A stretch of DNA of 64,000 bases from Rhizomys pruinosus. Its lineage: Eukaryota; Chordata; Mammalia; Rodentia; Spalacidae. Under the pieces are notes generated by a model, which was not told the origin of the DNA, did no database searches, and worked only from the letters and a program-made list of their open reading frames with translations. This document shows positions 1 through 10,741 of this stretch, piece after piece (the stretch's first letter is position 1; every line of letters begins with the position of its first letter). The position numbers were made by a program, and so were the translations under genes. The stretch covers positions 2,416,035-2,480,034 of the forward strand of contig VZQC01005710.1 in the NCBI GenBank assembly GCA_009823505.1, read 5' to 3'.

Positions 1-759
1 TCACTCTTGATAAATAGCAACCAGAGAGAAAATAATTGAAAAAAGACAGACAACAATCCATTCCCAATTATAGAGCAGAGTCGTCGTGACTTTGGACGGA
101 GAGTTCAAGCAACGTGTGTTTGAAAGCTAAGCAGTACTTCACAGAAGTGTGCAGCTACATGTCATTGCAGTCCACCCGTTCTTAGGCTTCGGCTCCGTAA
201 GCCATCAGGGGGACACTGTAAGAGACCCAGAATAATTTCACTGTGTATCACGGGAAGTTTGACTCTCAAAATAACATCTTCCCAGTCATGATGTCATTTA
301 ATTACTAATTAAAGCAATTATATCCTCATCTTGTAATGTTCTAAAAATGTTATTATTAGAGTTCTAAAGCCGATGGAATTCACTGGAGCAAACTGGGCCG
401 ACAGCAGGGCTCTGAGATCAGCAGTCAAAGCTGGCACCAGAGGCAGAGCCCTCAAGGCACAGTGGGTTCCCTCAGGGGGGTGGAGGCGTTTGTTGTTGGA
501 TAGACACAGGTTGACTGGCGCCCTAGGGAGACACACATTCCCTCTCCCTCTCCCAGCCCCTTCCTGAGTCCGATCCTCTCCTTCACCGGCTCCTCATGCC
601 TGGGGCATTTGGCTATCATTCATGTTTTATGTTTCATTTATTGAGTTTTTCGGTCTTGCTTTGAGAAAAAGTCATCCACATTTGACCTTTGAGGGTAACT
701 GTCATCTTCTATCGGCCTGCCCTGCTGTGTTAGTTGGTCTTGCTTTGGCTTTGTGTCTG
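1..759. other. Unassigned non-coding DNA
   Basis: I see no recognisable repeat, exon or regulatory signature here. The short open frames on both strands have no protein-like features. Apart from ordinary AT-rich and pyrimidine-rich patches there is nothing to annotate. Confidence 0.5.
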
Positions 760-771
760 TATGTGTACGTG

Positions 772-810
<39 letters not shown>

Positions 811-1096
811 AGGTGCACATGTGTGCAGGCCTGTGAGCGTGGAGCCAGAGGACAACCTCGGGTGGTGTTCTTCAGGCACCATCCACCTTTTGTGTTTTTG
901 GACAGGGTTTCTCACTGGTCTGGAACTTGCCAAGCAGGCTGGGCTGTCTGGCATGTGAGCCACAGGGATCCTCCTGGCTTTGCCTCCCCAGTGTTGAGAC
1001 TACGAGTGTACACCATTGTGCTAGGCTTTTAAAAAGCATGGATTCTGGGATTTGAACTTGGCTCCTCAGGCTTGCAAGCCACCATCTCCCCAGCCC
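760..1096 (-). mobile_element. B4 SINE, antisense, with (TG)n tail
   Basis: Read on the minus strand this has the layout of a rodent B4 SINE: an ID/tRNA-like head next to 'ctccccagccc' at 1086-1096, a B1-like middle (about 880-1030, with 'ggcctggaacttgcc'-type sequence), a 'gaccacctcgggttgacctctgg'-type segment and an AC tail that appears as (TG)n at 768-808 on the plus strand. The copy is diverged and therefore old. The open frames across it are artefacts of the dinucleotide tract. Confidence 0.8.
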
Positions 1097-2423
1097 TCAA
1101 CTTTCATTTTGAATAGAAGTGCACAGTGACACCAACCAGGGCCCAACTGGAACTTGGTGTTTTTTCTCCAAAGAGCAAAAATAAAGTAAGTTTGGATGGA
1201 GGTCTTGGATAGATTGGGATGGTGGAGGATGATCTAGAAGAGTCTATAGCTGTGCAGGGAGTGGTACTGATGTGTGTGTTCCCACACACTTTCCCCTCCA
1301 CCCACCCATCAGGATGAAAATGAGCATGCTGCTCCCCTGCAGAGAGGTGGCTGCCTCACTGGGCTGGGCTGGGGCTGGACTCTAAAATAATGTGTAGTTT
1401 TACTACCAACTCCTTGAAAGGTTTTATATGTATTCATAAAGGCAGATAAGGTAAGTAAAATAACCCAGTGCCCATAATTCTTCTGAGGTGTCTGTTCTCC
1501 AAATAATGTTATATACAGAGGATGCCGCCTTCAAATAGTTGAAACAACTTCTGAAAGGGCTAGGCTGTCAAATCTGAATGGAAATTGTGCATTGTAGTTT
1601 AGTGTAGCAAACAAACTTACTCCACTGCAGTTCTTGAATAGCTATTCTTGCTCATGCCAGAGTGTAGACTTCAGGCTGCTTCACATCATCTCACTTGGAA
1701 ATTTCTGCAGATCGACAGGTTTGAACAGGCGTTACAAAGATTTGGGAGCAAAATAAAGCTTGAGACCCACATTAGGGGTAGAAAGATTTGCTGTAAAGAG
1801 TCAGATAGCAAATACTAACATGTGGGGACAGCACAAGGATTGAACTTTGTCACCTCAGTGAAGAGTTGGGTAGCTCCGGCCAGGCCCTGTGCAACTTCAC
1901 ATCTAGATAGGCAGTGAGTGCCCTTGGCCACAGCCAGAGTTCTCCAACTCCTACACAGGATGGTGAGTTTGAGATGGACGGGATTCAGCATAGTCTGGAC
2001 TATGAAACTCATTTAGTAAATCCTGAGCACGTCTGCAATCCCCAAAGAACCTGCGGTTTGGTCACTGAGTTCTTAGAGGTTTTATGTGTATTCCTGATTC
2101 AAGGACAGGGAAGCAGGATGACCCCTACCCAGTATGCCTCTGAGACACCAAACTACAAGTATTGCTTCACCCAGAGGGTGTCCCTGTCCACTAGACGAGG
2201 CTGGAGCCAGGATGTTCCATTTATAGGAATATCATTTCAATGTACATTTCTATATGTCTGGGCAACTACAGACAGCCGTGTAACCACCACTGCACTCTGC
2301 AGCTGAGCACAACCCCCCCACTTCCTCCAGCAGCACTGTGTAGCCACACCAATCTGTGTTCTGACCCAAAGTCTGGCCTTTGCCAGAACTCGAATGGAAG
2401 CATGCAGTATATAGTGTTTAAAA
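1097..2423. other. Unassigned non-coding DNA
   Basis: Moderately AT-rich sequence with no recognisable repeat or exon. A 130-codon frame at 1914-2306 shows no domain, signal or compositional sign of coding. Confidence 0.45.
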
Positions 2424-2433
2424 AATTATTAAA

Positions 2434-2653
2434 ATTGGTGCTGGAGAGATGGCTCAGTGTTTAAGAGCACTGGCTGTTCTTGCAGAGGACCTGGGTTTGG
2501 TTCCCAGCACACATGTGGCATATGGCAGCCAACAACTGTCTGTAACTCCAGTTCTGAGGGATTCAGCACCCTCCTCTGACTCCACGATCATGGCATGCAT
2601 GGGTGCACTTCCACACATTCAGGCAAAACACTCATAAACATAAGGCAGAAATA
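2434..2653 (+). mobile_element. B3/B2-class SINE
   Basis: The tRNA-derived head 'gtgctggagagatggctcag' starts near 2438, followed by 'gcagaggacctggg', 'cccagcac', 'ctgtaactccagttc' and an A-rich tail. A 10-bp direct repeat, aattattaaa, flanks it at 2424-2433 and 2654-2663 and is the likely target-site duplication. It is inserted at the edge of old L1 sequence. Confidence 0.85.
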
Positions 2654-2917
2654 AATTATTAAACATATCCCCCCTCCACATCCCCTTTCCCCCCACCCTC
2701 CCACTCTCTTCAATTCCCTCTGCCCCTCCCCATAAAATCTAGGAACCCAAAACAGAGAAAACAGCTATTTTTCTGTCTGAAACTGGCTTAATTCACTCAA
2801 TATGCTGTCTCTAGTCATAGCCTGACCCAGCTGTAAGTGGCTTTTTAAGTGATATCCTGTTGAGTGGGTATCTGGCAGCTTATCCATTGGTAGTTTGTTG
2901 TAACTGTTATTGCGTTT

Positions 2918-3060
2918 TGGGTTTTGAGACATGGTCTCAGGTAGCCCAGGCTGATCTGAAATTCACTATGCAGTGGGGGGGGGTGGTCTTGAACTCCTGA
3001 TCCTCCTGCCTCTACCTCTTCAGTGCTAGGATTACAGATTTAGACCACCATGCCTAGTGG
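2918..3060 (-). mobile_element. B1 SINE, antisense
   Basis: The plus strand shows the antisense B1 pattern: 'ttttgagacatggtctcag', 'aggctgatctgaaattcac', 'cctcctgcctctacctc', 'gctaggattacag' and a 'ccaccatgcctagtgg' end. It has an internal run of eight or more G and is diverged. Confidence 0.85.
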
Positions 3061-3152
3061 TCTGTTCATTTTGTAGTTAAAGAATTTTGTCTTAGGCCCC
3101 AGCACCCAACTTTTTTGGTGACAACATAGCTGTTATTAACACTCATACATAG

Positions 3153-3210
3153 CTCCCTCCCGCCCTCCCTCTCTCCCTCCCTCCCTCTCTCCCTCCCTCC
3201 CTCCCTTCTT
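3153..3210. repeat. (CCCT)n tract with G-quadruplex potential on the minus strand
   Basis: CCC runs separated by single bases occur at 3155, 3159, 3163 and 3167, and again at about 3190-3205. The complementary strand therefore carries four or more GGG runs with one-base loops. The tract lies inside the old antisense L1. Confidence 0.9.
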
Positions 3211-3548
3211 TTCTTTCATGGACATATGCATTCATTTCTCTTGGGTACATCTGCAGACATGGATAGCTGGGTCATACATCAATTTTATGAGAAACTGCCA
3301 CGCTCCTTGCGTTCTTACAAGCAGGTGTGAGAGTTACAAGCATTTTGCCTTCATGCCAGCACTTGATAGTATCAAACACTTAGCTATTCCAGCCCGTGAG
3401 TGTGGGGAGTGCTTCTCACTGTCAGCTGACGCACCTCCTCTCAGGATGGATGGCACTAGGCTAGTCTCATGCCTCTTGCCTCTGTTTCCAGGAAGTCTGT
3501 TCCGAATTTCTCCATGTTGAAATTGTTTTGTGAACTGAGTTTTGAGGC

Positions 3549-3701
3549 TGTGTCGCTGGGTTTTGTTTTTACTTTTCTGCATAGTCCTGGCTGGCCTGGA
3601 ACTCATTATGTAGACCAGGCTGGCCTCAAGATCACAGAGATCTGCCTGCCTCTGTCTCCCAACTGCTGAGATTGAAGAGTTGAGCCACCATGCCTAGCTG
3701 T
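3549..3701 (-). mobile_element. B1 SINE, antisense
   Basis: 'tagtcctggctggcctggaa', 'gtagaccaggctggcctcaa', 'agatctgcctgcctctg' and 'gccaccatgcctagctg' appear in the order expected for an antisense B1. The 5' T-rich stretch is shortened. Confidence 0.9.
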
Positions 3702-3970
3702 TTCTATGTTCTTGCTATACACTCTTTGTTAGTTACAGGATTCACAGTGTCCCTGTCATTAGGTCTTCAACCCTATGACAGAGCAAATGTTTTGAAAGTT
3801 CAATGACAATATATCTCTTCTTTTTATTAATTGTGCTTTCTTTATCCCCGGTAAAAACTTTGCTCAATACAAGGTCACAGACTTGATTCTTATTTTTTTC
3901 TTCCAAATCATTAATCTTTCACATTCCTTAGGTCTCTAATCTATTTGGCTTAAATTAGGCAAAGATTTAC

Positions 3971-4137
3971 TCTTTTTTTCTTCTTTTTGAGACAGGGTCT
4001 CCCTGTAGCTCCAGCTGGCCTGGAACTCACTACTACGTATGTAGGCCAGGCTGGCCTTGATCTCATAGAGATCTGCCTGCCTCTGCCTCTGCCTCCTGAG
4101 TGCTGGGATTAAAGGCATGTAACCACCACACCCAGCT
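3971..4137 (-). mobile_element. B1 SINE, antisense
   Basis: Full-length antisense B1 with a T-rich end at 3971-3988, 'gagacagggtctccctgtag', 'ctggcctggaactcac', 'gatctgcctgcctctgcctc' and 'accaccacacccagctta'. It is less diverged than the two B1s upstream. Confidence 0.93.
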
Positions 4138-4357
4138 TAGATTGTAGCCTTCCCAGCTCGCATTGCACTGTCTTGATGCTTGGCACTTTACAGGAACTCT
4201 TGAAAGTAGTTGATGTAAATCCTCTGACTTTATTCTTTTTCTAAGTCATTTTTGCAGTAATTTTCTGGTTTTCTCATATGAATTTTAGAATTACTTTGTC
4301 AATAGCTAGAAGAAAATATTCCTATTGTTTTGGTAGTGTAAAATTTATTATCAGAAG

Positions 4358-4645
4358 CCTGGAAAGCTGGCTCAGAGGTGAGGAGGGCTTGCTTGCTACT
4401 CATCCAGAGGACTGAAATTCTGCTCCCAAGTGCTCTTAAGCTCTGACAAAATAATTCTAAAAAGCACACGGGAAAACCAGGGAATTTCTACAACTGCCTT
4501 TTACTCCAGAGCACTGGACTCCCTCTTCTGGTCTTTGTGGGCAGTTGTACACACTGGCACAGATAGACAGACAGACAGACAGACAGACACACCCACACAC
4601 GAATAAAAACAATGAATCTTTAAAAGTAAAATAAAAAAGTAAAAT
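4358..4645 (+). mobile_element. B3-like SINE with (GACA)n tract
   Basis: A diverged tRNA-type head ('ctggaaagctggctcagagg') leads into a 'ccctcttctggtctttgtgg' segment, a (GACA)n/(CAGA)n tract at 4563-4590 and an A-rich tail. It is flanked by near-identical copies of a taaaatttatta-type target sequence at 4339-4357 and 4645-4662. The flanking DNA on both sides is antisense L1, so the SINE landed in the L1. Confidence 0.7.
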
Positions 4646-4809
4646 AAAATTTATTACCAAAGTAGGGAGAATTAAAACCTGCAGCAGCATATTGAGTTTT
4701 CAAGTTTATGGATACAGATGTAATTCCTCAGAAGCAGTCTTATCTTTTTAATCAGTACTTCATGGTTTTCTGTATACAGATCTTCTATATCTTTTGTTAA
4801 ATTTCCTGT

Positions 4810-4969
4810 CACTGTGCCCAAACACCTGACAAGAAGCCATTTAAGGGAAGAGAGAGTTGAATCCTGGCTCATAGTTTGAGGATATCTATCTATCATGTTG
4901 GAGAAAGCATGGTGATTTGCTGGTCCATCTTGAGAGAGAGGGAGGGAGGGAGGGAGGGAGAGAGAGAGG

Positions 4970-5020
<51 letters not shown>

Positions 5021-5150
5021 TGGACTAGAAGCAAGGCCCAGCAGTAACTCATAAATCTGCCTCCCCCCCACCACATTGATCCACTTCCTCCAGGTGGGTC
5101 CTGCCTCCTAAAATTTCCATTTCCTCCTAAGACACCCAGGAGCCTGTGGA
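4810..5150 (-). mobile_element. Possible MaLR-type LTR, antisense
   Basis: Blocks such as 'ctggctcatagtttgagg' and 'cttcctccaggtgggtcctgcctcc' resemble antisense rodent MaLR-type LTRs. The similarity is weak and interrupted by the GA-rich tract. It could be another old repeat. Confidence 0.35.
4931..5021. repeat. (GGGA)n/(GA)n microsatellite, G-quadruplex motif
   Basis: GGG runs at 4940, 4944, 4948, 4952 and 4956 are each separated by one A, followed by a long (GA)n. This fits a plus-strand G-quadruplex. The minus-strand open frames here are runs of Ser/Leu produced by the repeat. Confidence 0.95.
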
Positions 5151-5347
5151 GGACACACTATATCCACACAATAACAAGTGTCATTCAGGGAATCAATTGC
5201 ATTTTTACATTGGTCCAGTCTCCTGCCAACCCCGATGACGTCCAGTTAGAGTTGCTCTTCAGTCTCATCACTTTCACTTACTTGATGCACTTCACACGTA
5301 TGTCACATGGGACACAGGAAGCAGCAAAGGAGACACATGGCCGCCTG

Positions 5348-5506
5348 TGAATGAACCGCATGACTAGTCCACAGTGACCCTGAGTGGCAGACGTCAAAAG
5401 CAGTGGGGAGCTTGGTGGCTGACCACTGTAGAGAAGTATATGAACTGCGTGACTAGTCCGCAGTGACCCTCACCGGCAGACATCGAAAGCACCGATGGCT
5501 GATCCT
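5348..5506 (+). repeat. Imperfect tandem duplication, two units
   Basis: Two similar segments follow each other: one around 5350-5425 and one around 5440-5505. Both contain 'gactagtccRcagtgaccct', a 'ggcagacRtc' motif, 'aaagca' and 'tggctgaYc'. The second unit lacks about ten internal bases. The units are about 90 bp apart and clearly diverged. Confidence 0.75.
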
Positions 5507-6990
5507 ACATAAAAATCAATTCCAAATAAACCAAAGACCTGGCAACCCAGAATTGATAGAAAAAGTCAGGAAAACACTTAAGATACAGCCATAGGAAAGG
5601 ACTTTCTGAATAGAACTGGAGTCACTCAAGAAAAAAAAGACCAATAGTTGGTAAGCAGGAACTCATAAAATAAAAAAAAGCTTCTGTATAACAAAGGAAA
5701 CAGGTAACTGGGTGAAGAGAGCCTATAGAATTGGAGAAAATCTTTGCCAATTATATATCTGTCAGAGGATTAATATCTAGCATATAAAGAACTTGAAATA
5801 ACAAGAAAACAGCAGAATGAAAATGGGCTAAGTAACTAAACAGAGTTCTCAAAAGAAGAAATACAAATGACCGGCAAATTATTTTAAAAGGTATTTGACA
5901 TCCTTAGTCATCAGAAAATGCAAATGACAAAGACTCTGAGAGTCCATTTCACTCCTGCCAGAGTGGGGGTGTCATCAAGCCGCAATCAGCGCTGGGGAGA
6001 GGAACCCCTATCCCCTGTCGGTGAGAATGGAACCCGGTCCAGCCATGAACGCCAGTATAGAGCTTCCTCAAAGAGCTAAGAATAGAACTATCATATGACC
6101 CAGTAATCCCAGTCCTGGGCACACACCCAAAGGACTCTACCCTGCTACAGAGATACTTGCTCATCCATATTTATTGCTGCTCTTTTCATCAGCAAGGAAA
6201 TGGGATCGGCTTAGATGTCCATCAACAGATGAATGAGTGGAAAGTACAATGTGCGACATACACTCCATGGAATTTTACTTAGCCATAACGGACAAAGAAA
6301 TTATTCAATTTGCAGGAAAGTGGATGGAACTGGGAAATGTCATAAATATTATTTTAAGTGAGGTAACCCAGGCTTAGAAAGACAAATACCACATGTTCTC
6401 GCTCCTATGGGGGATCTTAGCTTCTAATTTTAAAATATGCATATCTATGTGTGAGTGTGTGTAGATGCCAGGAAACGAGAAAGGAACTCATGAGAGGGGA
6501 GAAAGGCTTTAAGGGAGAACAGCGGGGCTGGAGAGATGGCCTAGCAGTTAAGAGCGCCGACCGCTCTTGCAGAGGACCCGGGTTCGATCCCCAGCACCCA
6601 CATGGTGGCCGAAAACCGTCTGAAACTCCAATTCCAGGAGAACTCCAGTTCCAGGGGAATCCGAGACCCTCTTCTGACCTCCGCGGCATTGCACGACACG
6701 GGTGCACAGACCTGCATGCAGACAGTACATTCATACACATACAGAAATAAATAAAATTAAATAAAAAAAAAGTTTTAAGGGAGAACAGCAAGGGGGATGG
6801 GCACCCATGACTGAAGGTGAGGGGAAGAATGGGGAGAGGGTGTCGGGAGGTTTAGGTGGGCACGAGGGACTGGAGATGTTAGCTGGATGACAGGAGAGCC
6901 ACCAAACCAAGCAAATGTCACACTGTCCCCGACCATGCTTATTTATGTTAGAGATGAATAAGATGCAATTATACCATTCACGAATAGCAT
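5507..6990 (+). mobile_element. L1 3' segment (ORF2 end and 3' UTR), sense
   Basis: The order and wording match a mammalian L1 3' end: 'aatcaattccaaataaacc', 'gaaaatctttgccaattata', 'atgacccagtaatcccagt', 'tgtccatcaacagatgaatg', 'catacactccatggaatttt' and 'gaaagtggatggaactggg'. In translation the last part resembles the ORF2 C-terminus but is broken by stops and frameshifts. A GA-rich rodent-type 3' UTR continues past 6420 to about 6990. The B2 at 6524-6773 interrupts it. The copy is inactive. Confidence 0.8.
6524..6773 (+). mobile_element. B2-class SINE, young copy with internal duplication
   Basis: A full-length tRNA-derived SINE starts with 'ggggctggagagatgg' and ends in 'aaataaataaaattaaataa'. 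The target-site duplication tttaagggagaacagc is perfect over 16 bp (6508-6523 and 6774-6789), indicating a recent insertion into the L1 3' UTR. The body carries a doubled motif: 'actccaattccagga' followed at once by 'actccagttccaggg', where ordinary B3 copies in this window have one. Three other copies share this (see findings). Confidence 0.95.
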
Positions 6991-7510
6991 AAAATCAAAT
7001 TCATTACTATAAGTCACATTTATAATTCTTTGATAAGTCATACAACATTATCAAGGAATATTAGAATACTGTCAACTTTCTGTTCAGGTCAATAAAAATT
7101 AACATCTAAAAATAAACCTCAACATTATTTTGGAAGACGGCAAGGCCTCTGGTTCTGATCATAAGGGGTCTCCCTGCAGGTGGGTCACCTGGAGGTGACT
7201 TACACATGGGGTCAGGCACTGTGGATAGTCCTGGAGAGGGATGCAAGATTATGGTCCTCTGTGGAAGAGGGTTGGGGCCAGGGGAGCCCTTGGTGGGAAG
7301 GGCAGGGTTACCACGGACTGGATATCGACCCTGTCTCAGTAGGAGAGACAGGCAGAGTGCTCTTCCTGGGGCCTGTTCTCCAGCACTTAGGACCCGTTAT
7401 GTCTGACATGGGGACAATGACAGGATGGAGTAAAGCCAGCAGCACCCTGGTCCTCTGGGAGGGGTGGGTCAAGGTGGGCCAGGCCATGGACACATGGAGC
7501 CAGAACACAT
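6991..7510 (+). other. Unassigned DNA leading into the minisatellite
   Basis: AT-rich to about 7130, then GC-richer. An open frame starts at 7180 and runs through the 24-bp repeat to 7854 (224 codons). Its unique first part has no recognisable domain, and the second part is repeat translation. I regard it as non-coding. Confidence 0.5.
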
Positions 7511-7870
7511 GGACACCAGGGACACAGGAGTCCTGGACACCAGGGACACAGGAGTCCTGGACGTCAGGAACACAGGAGTCCTGGACGCCAGGGACACAGG
7601 AGTCAGGACACCAGGGACACAGGAGTCATGGACACCAGGAACACAGGAGTCCTGGACACCAGGAACACAGGAGTCATGGACACCAGGGACACAGGAGTCA
7701 TGGACACCAGGGACACAGGAGTCATGGACGCCAGGGACACAGGAGTCATGGACGCCAGGGACACAGGAGTCATGGACGCCAGGGACACAGGAGTCATGGA
7801 CGCCAGGGACACAGGAGTCCTGGACGCCAGGGACACAGGAGTCAGGGACGCTAGGGACACAGGAGTCATG
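7511..7870 (+). repeat. 24-bp minisatellite, about 15 units
   Basis: About 15 tandem units of the form 'ggacRccaggRacacaggagtc' plus a two-base variable end (ct, at or ag). Units differ at two to four fixed positions, so variants can be followed along the array: 'cctgg' units occur mainly at the left, 'catgg' with 'cgcc' units at the right. One unit near 7605 is one base short. Because 24 is a multiple of three and the unit lacks stops in several frames, long spurious open frames appear on both strands. Confidence 0.97.
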
Positions 7871-8638
7871 TCTTGAGCTCTGGTTGTAGTTGCTGCATCA
7901 GTCTGGGGACCAATGGAGTCTCCTCATCCCTAGGCACCATCCTTGAGGACTCTCTGTCCCTGAAACCTGGACTGTAGTCTCTGGATCCAGAACCACATCT
8001 GCCCATATGTTTGCTGTTGGGGTCTGGCAGTCCTGGTGGGTCTCTTGAAAAGCCAACATGCAATATCAGGAACTCAAGGACATGCTGAAGTCCTTCACAC
8101 CCTTCCCAGTGGCGTCTCGTCGGGGTCCTACCTCCATTTATTAAGCTGTGCGGGTGTCAGCCAAAAGCCATCCCAACTTGTGGCCAGGACTGCTCAGGCC
8201 GGAAAGGACTTGGCCTGTGTCCTGTGGGTATGCAGCTCTCTCCTGTGCTCCATGGGGCCATCCTCAGCCTCCACAGGGCACAGGGTCCACGCCAGGGAGG
8301 TTGTAAACAACCTGTCTTCTCTTTGGTGCAGGTCCCCTTTCTGACCTTGGCAAAGCTTCCCACGTGGAGCTTCTGGTGAGCATTAAGGTCACTGCTTACT
8401 TCCATCTTTGGCCACGGATTCCTCTTTCCTTCAGAGTGTGCATCTAACTCCCCTGCACCAACCCGGGTCCCTAGAACCCTCTCATCTGCCTTCTACAGGT
8501 CTGTGTCAGGTGACTTGCCAGTTCTCACCCCACCTGTGTGGCCCGTTCAGTGTTCTACACACTGCAGACTCCCACAGAGTACCTCGTTCCCTTCAGACGC
8601 ACCTGCCCACTCACCCCCTCAGCTTTTGGAGGGAATTT
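7871..8638. other. Unassigned non-coding DNA
   Basis: GC-moderate DNA with no recognisable repeat. Short open frames on both strands have no protein-like character. Confidence 0.45.
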
Positions 8639-8803
8639 GTTTTTTTGTTTTTTTGTTTTTTGGTCTTTTCAAGACAGGGTCTCCCTGTAGCCCCAGCTGT
8701 CCTGGAACTCACTCTGTAGACCAGGCTGGCCTTGAACTCACAGATCTGCCTGCCTCTGCCTCCCAAGTGCTAGGATTAAAGGCATGTGTCACCACGTCGG
8801 CTG
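8639..8803 (-). mobile_element. B1 SINE, antisense
   Basis: T-rich start (8639-8663), then 'agacagggtctccctgtagc', 'ctgtagaccaggctggcctt', 'cagatctgcctgcctctgcc' and 'gtcaccacgtcggctgg'. It is a near full-length, moderately young antisense B1. Confidence 0.95.
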
Positions 8804-10741
8804 GAATGTGGGTTTTACCCACGGGACAACAGGAAGCCATAAAAGGTTTTTGGTGGAACAATGATATGATTGGATAAGGATGTAAATGATCATTGTGGCT
8901 TGACTTGGAGAGTGGGGGGTGGAGAAGGAGAGAGGAAACAAGCGGGAGGTGGTGGGAGCTCAGGCAGAAAGGACGGGGTGGTGCTATCCAGGAGACAGGC
9001 TGGTTCATAAGGCAGGAATAGAAGGGAGGAGGGAGGGAGTCTGGTGAGAGGAGGGATCCTGAGTGCCCCACTTCAGGCTTCATCCTAAACTGTTTCCTAC
9101 CTGTGAGATCTCAGGATGAAGAGGACTCCCAGATAGCTTGCCAAGGCAGCTTGAGCCTCTCAAGGAGGTGGAGACTTATACAAAGCAAAGCCCGTGCTGA
9201 GCTGTTCTGGTTAGCAGCTGGGCACTGCTTAGCGGGAGATAGGATTTCCTTTTCCCCCTTGTGAGCCCAAATGAAAATAAAAACCTCTTGGGCTTGGTGG
9301 GAAGGTGGGGCAGCCCTCTGAGCCCATCTCAGACATTTCTTACCATGCACATGGGAGTTAGAGTTTCTGTTCCCTCTGCTCAGAAGAGACTGGACCAGCA
9401 GTTGATCCCCCCAACCCCCCCATCATTCCCCTGAGACCTGTGCCTCCTCTCCAACTCGAGAGGGCAAAGTTGCATTGGCTGAGCTTGTGCAGTCCTGCGT
9501 ACCCCGCTGTCTCAGGGTCCTTCTTCTGTGGCAGTGTGGCCTCTCTCTGGACATCCCAGGAAGTCATTGCCTGGTGTGAAGTCTAAGGCTGCTGCCATCT
9601 TTGTGAGAGGACCAGGCATCAGGGTGGCATCGCTTCTCATGCCTCAGCAGGCTGCCCTGCCATAGCACCACTGTCCAAACTGGAGAGGCTGGGAAGGCCA
9701 GGATCGGCCGAACGCTCCAGTGCCTGAGCCCTGAGTGCCTGGCAGAGCGGCCACGTGGCACTCGCCCAACCGCGTCAGCTGGATAAGCATCTGTTTCTAT
9801 AAGGTTCTGTCTTCAGTTTCACTGAGAGAGCTTTTCTAACCTAATTATGTGTGTCAACTCCACGGCTGTAATCACTGCTCTTCGCTAACCTTCCCAAACA
9901 GCCACTTTTAGATGGCTTTATGGGCTGTCTCCCAGAGTCTCCTTGTTACACTAGATGTGACTGATTACAGGCGAGGAGCTGAACTGTGCAGCCCGCTGAC
10001 CTGAAGTGCTCATACTGACGGTGATTGGGCCTTGGCACCACCTCACTGTTTGGGCTCTGGCGATGCTTTTGTGCATTAAGCTGCAGATGATAGTGGCCGT
10101 GTCTAGCAAATTGCAGAGTGACCTGAACGAACTCCAAGTTATGAGTACGAGATGAACTTGGTTGAGAGGAAGTCCAGCAATTAGCTCTGAAGTCAATCTC
10201 TTCTCCCCCCTCCTCACCCCTCACTGCCCGACCTCTGAGCTCTGGGTTAAGTGAACAGATTGAGAGTTAACCCAGTTCCCTTGGCCATCAAGATAAAATC
10301 AAGCCTGCTGTCTCCCTGGCAGTCCTAGACAGAGAATGGACGTTTCTTTCCTCCTTCTTTCTTTCTTGGCCCAGCTGTTTCTCATCTGGAGCCAGCACAG
10401 GAGAGTCACGTGAGTGAGGAAGGACTTCAGGTTGATTTGGGTTGGATGCTCAGTTACTTGATGTGTCCTATTAAAGATCATTTCCTAGCTGTACCAGGTT
10501 ATTGCCAAGCTTCTTTTATGTTTATTAAGCCATTTCTCTTCCTGATGGCTATCCTGGGTTTCCCTTTGTTCTGAGGAATTCTGGCGGAGTGTACTCTTGG
10601 AACTTGTGGCCTTCATCAGAGTGAACATTCTTTGAATACTAGGGAAGCATCGACCCGAGACCAGACCCCAAGGCTACTTTATTTATGCTCTTCTTGTCAC
10701 AAAAGGTAAATCTAAAACCTCAAAGTCATCTCTGAAGGCAG
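8804..10741. other. Unassigned non-coding DNA
   Basis: No transposon could be named with confidence. The stretch 8820-9010 ('caatgatatgattggataag' and a GA-rich run) has the feel of an ancient interspersed repeat, but I cannot name the family. No exon-like frame with splice signals was recognised. Confidence 0.4.

Larger units (their letters stand above)
2664..4806 (-). mobile_element. Old L1 fragment, antisense, broken by SINEs
   Basis: Several blocks read as the antisense of a mammalian L1 ORF2 end and 3' region: 2760-2910 ('ctggcttaattcactcaatatg'-like), 3215-3310 ('ttgggtacat...ctgggtcatac'), 3700-3960, 4190-4345 and 4646-4806. The blocks stay in the order expected for one element interrupted by three B1s, one B3-like SINE and a (CCCT)n tract. 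It is heavily mutated, with no open frame of useful length, so it is a dead copy. The exact L1 subfamily was not determined. Confidence 0.7.

Noticed and set aside
622..1032. 136-codon frame with a Cys/Val run
   Set aside because: The run comes from (TG)n and the rest lies in an antisense B4 SINE.
4672..5076. 134-codon minus frame rich in Ser/Leu
   Set aside because: Produced by the (GA)n tract and flanking old repeats; no start context or domain.
7511..7870. Regular repeats considered as a CRISPR array
   Set aside because: Units are contiguous with no unique spacers, and the genome is mammalian.
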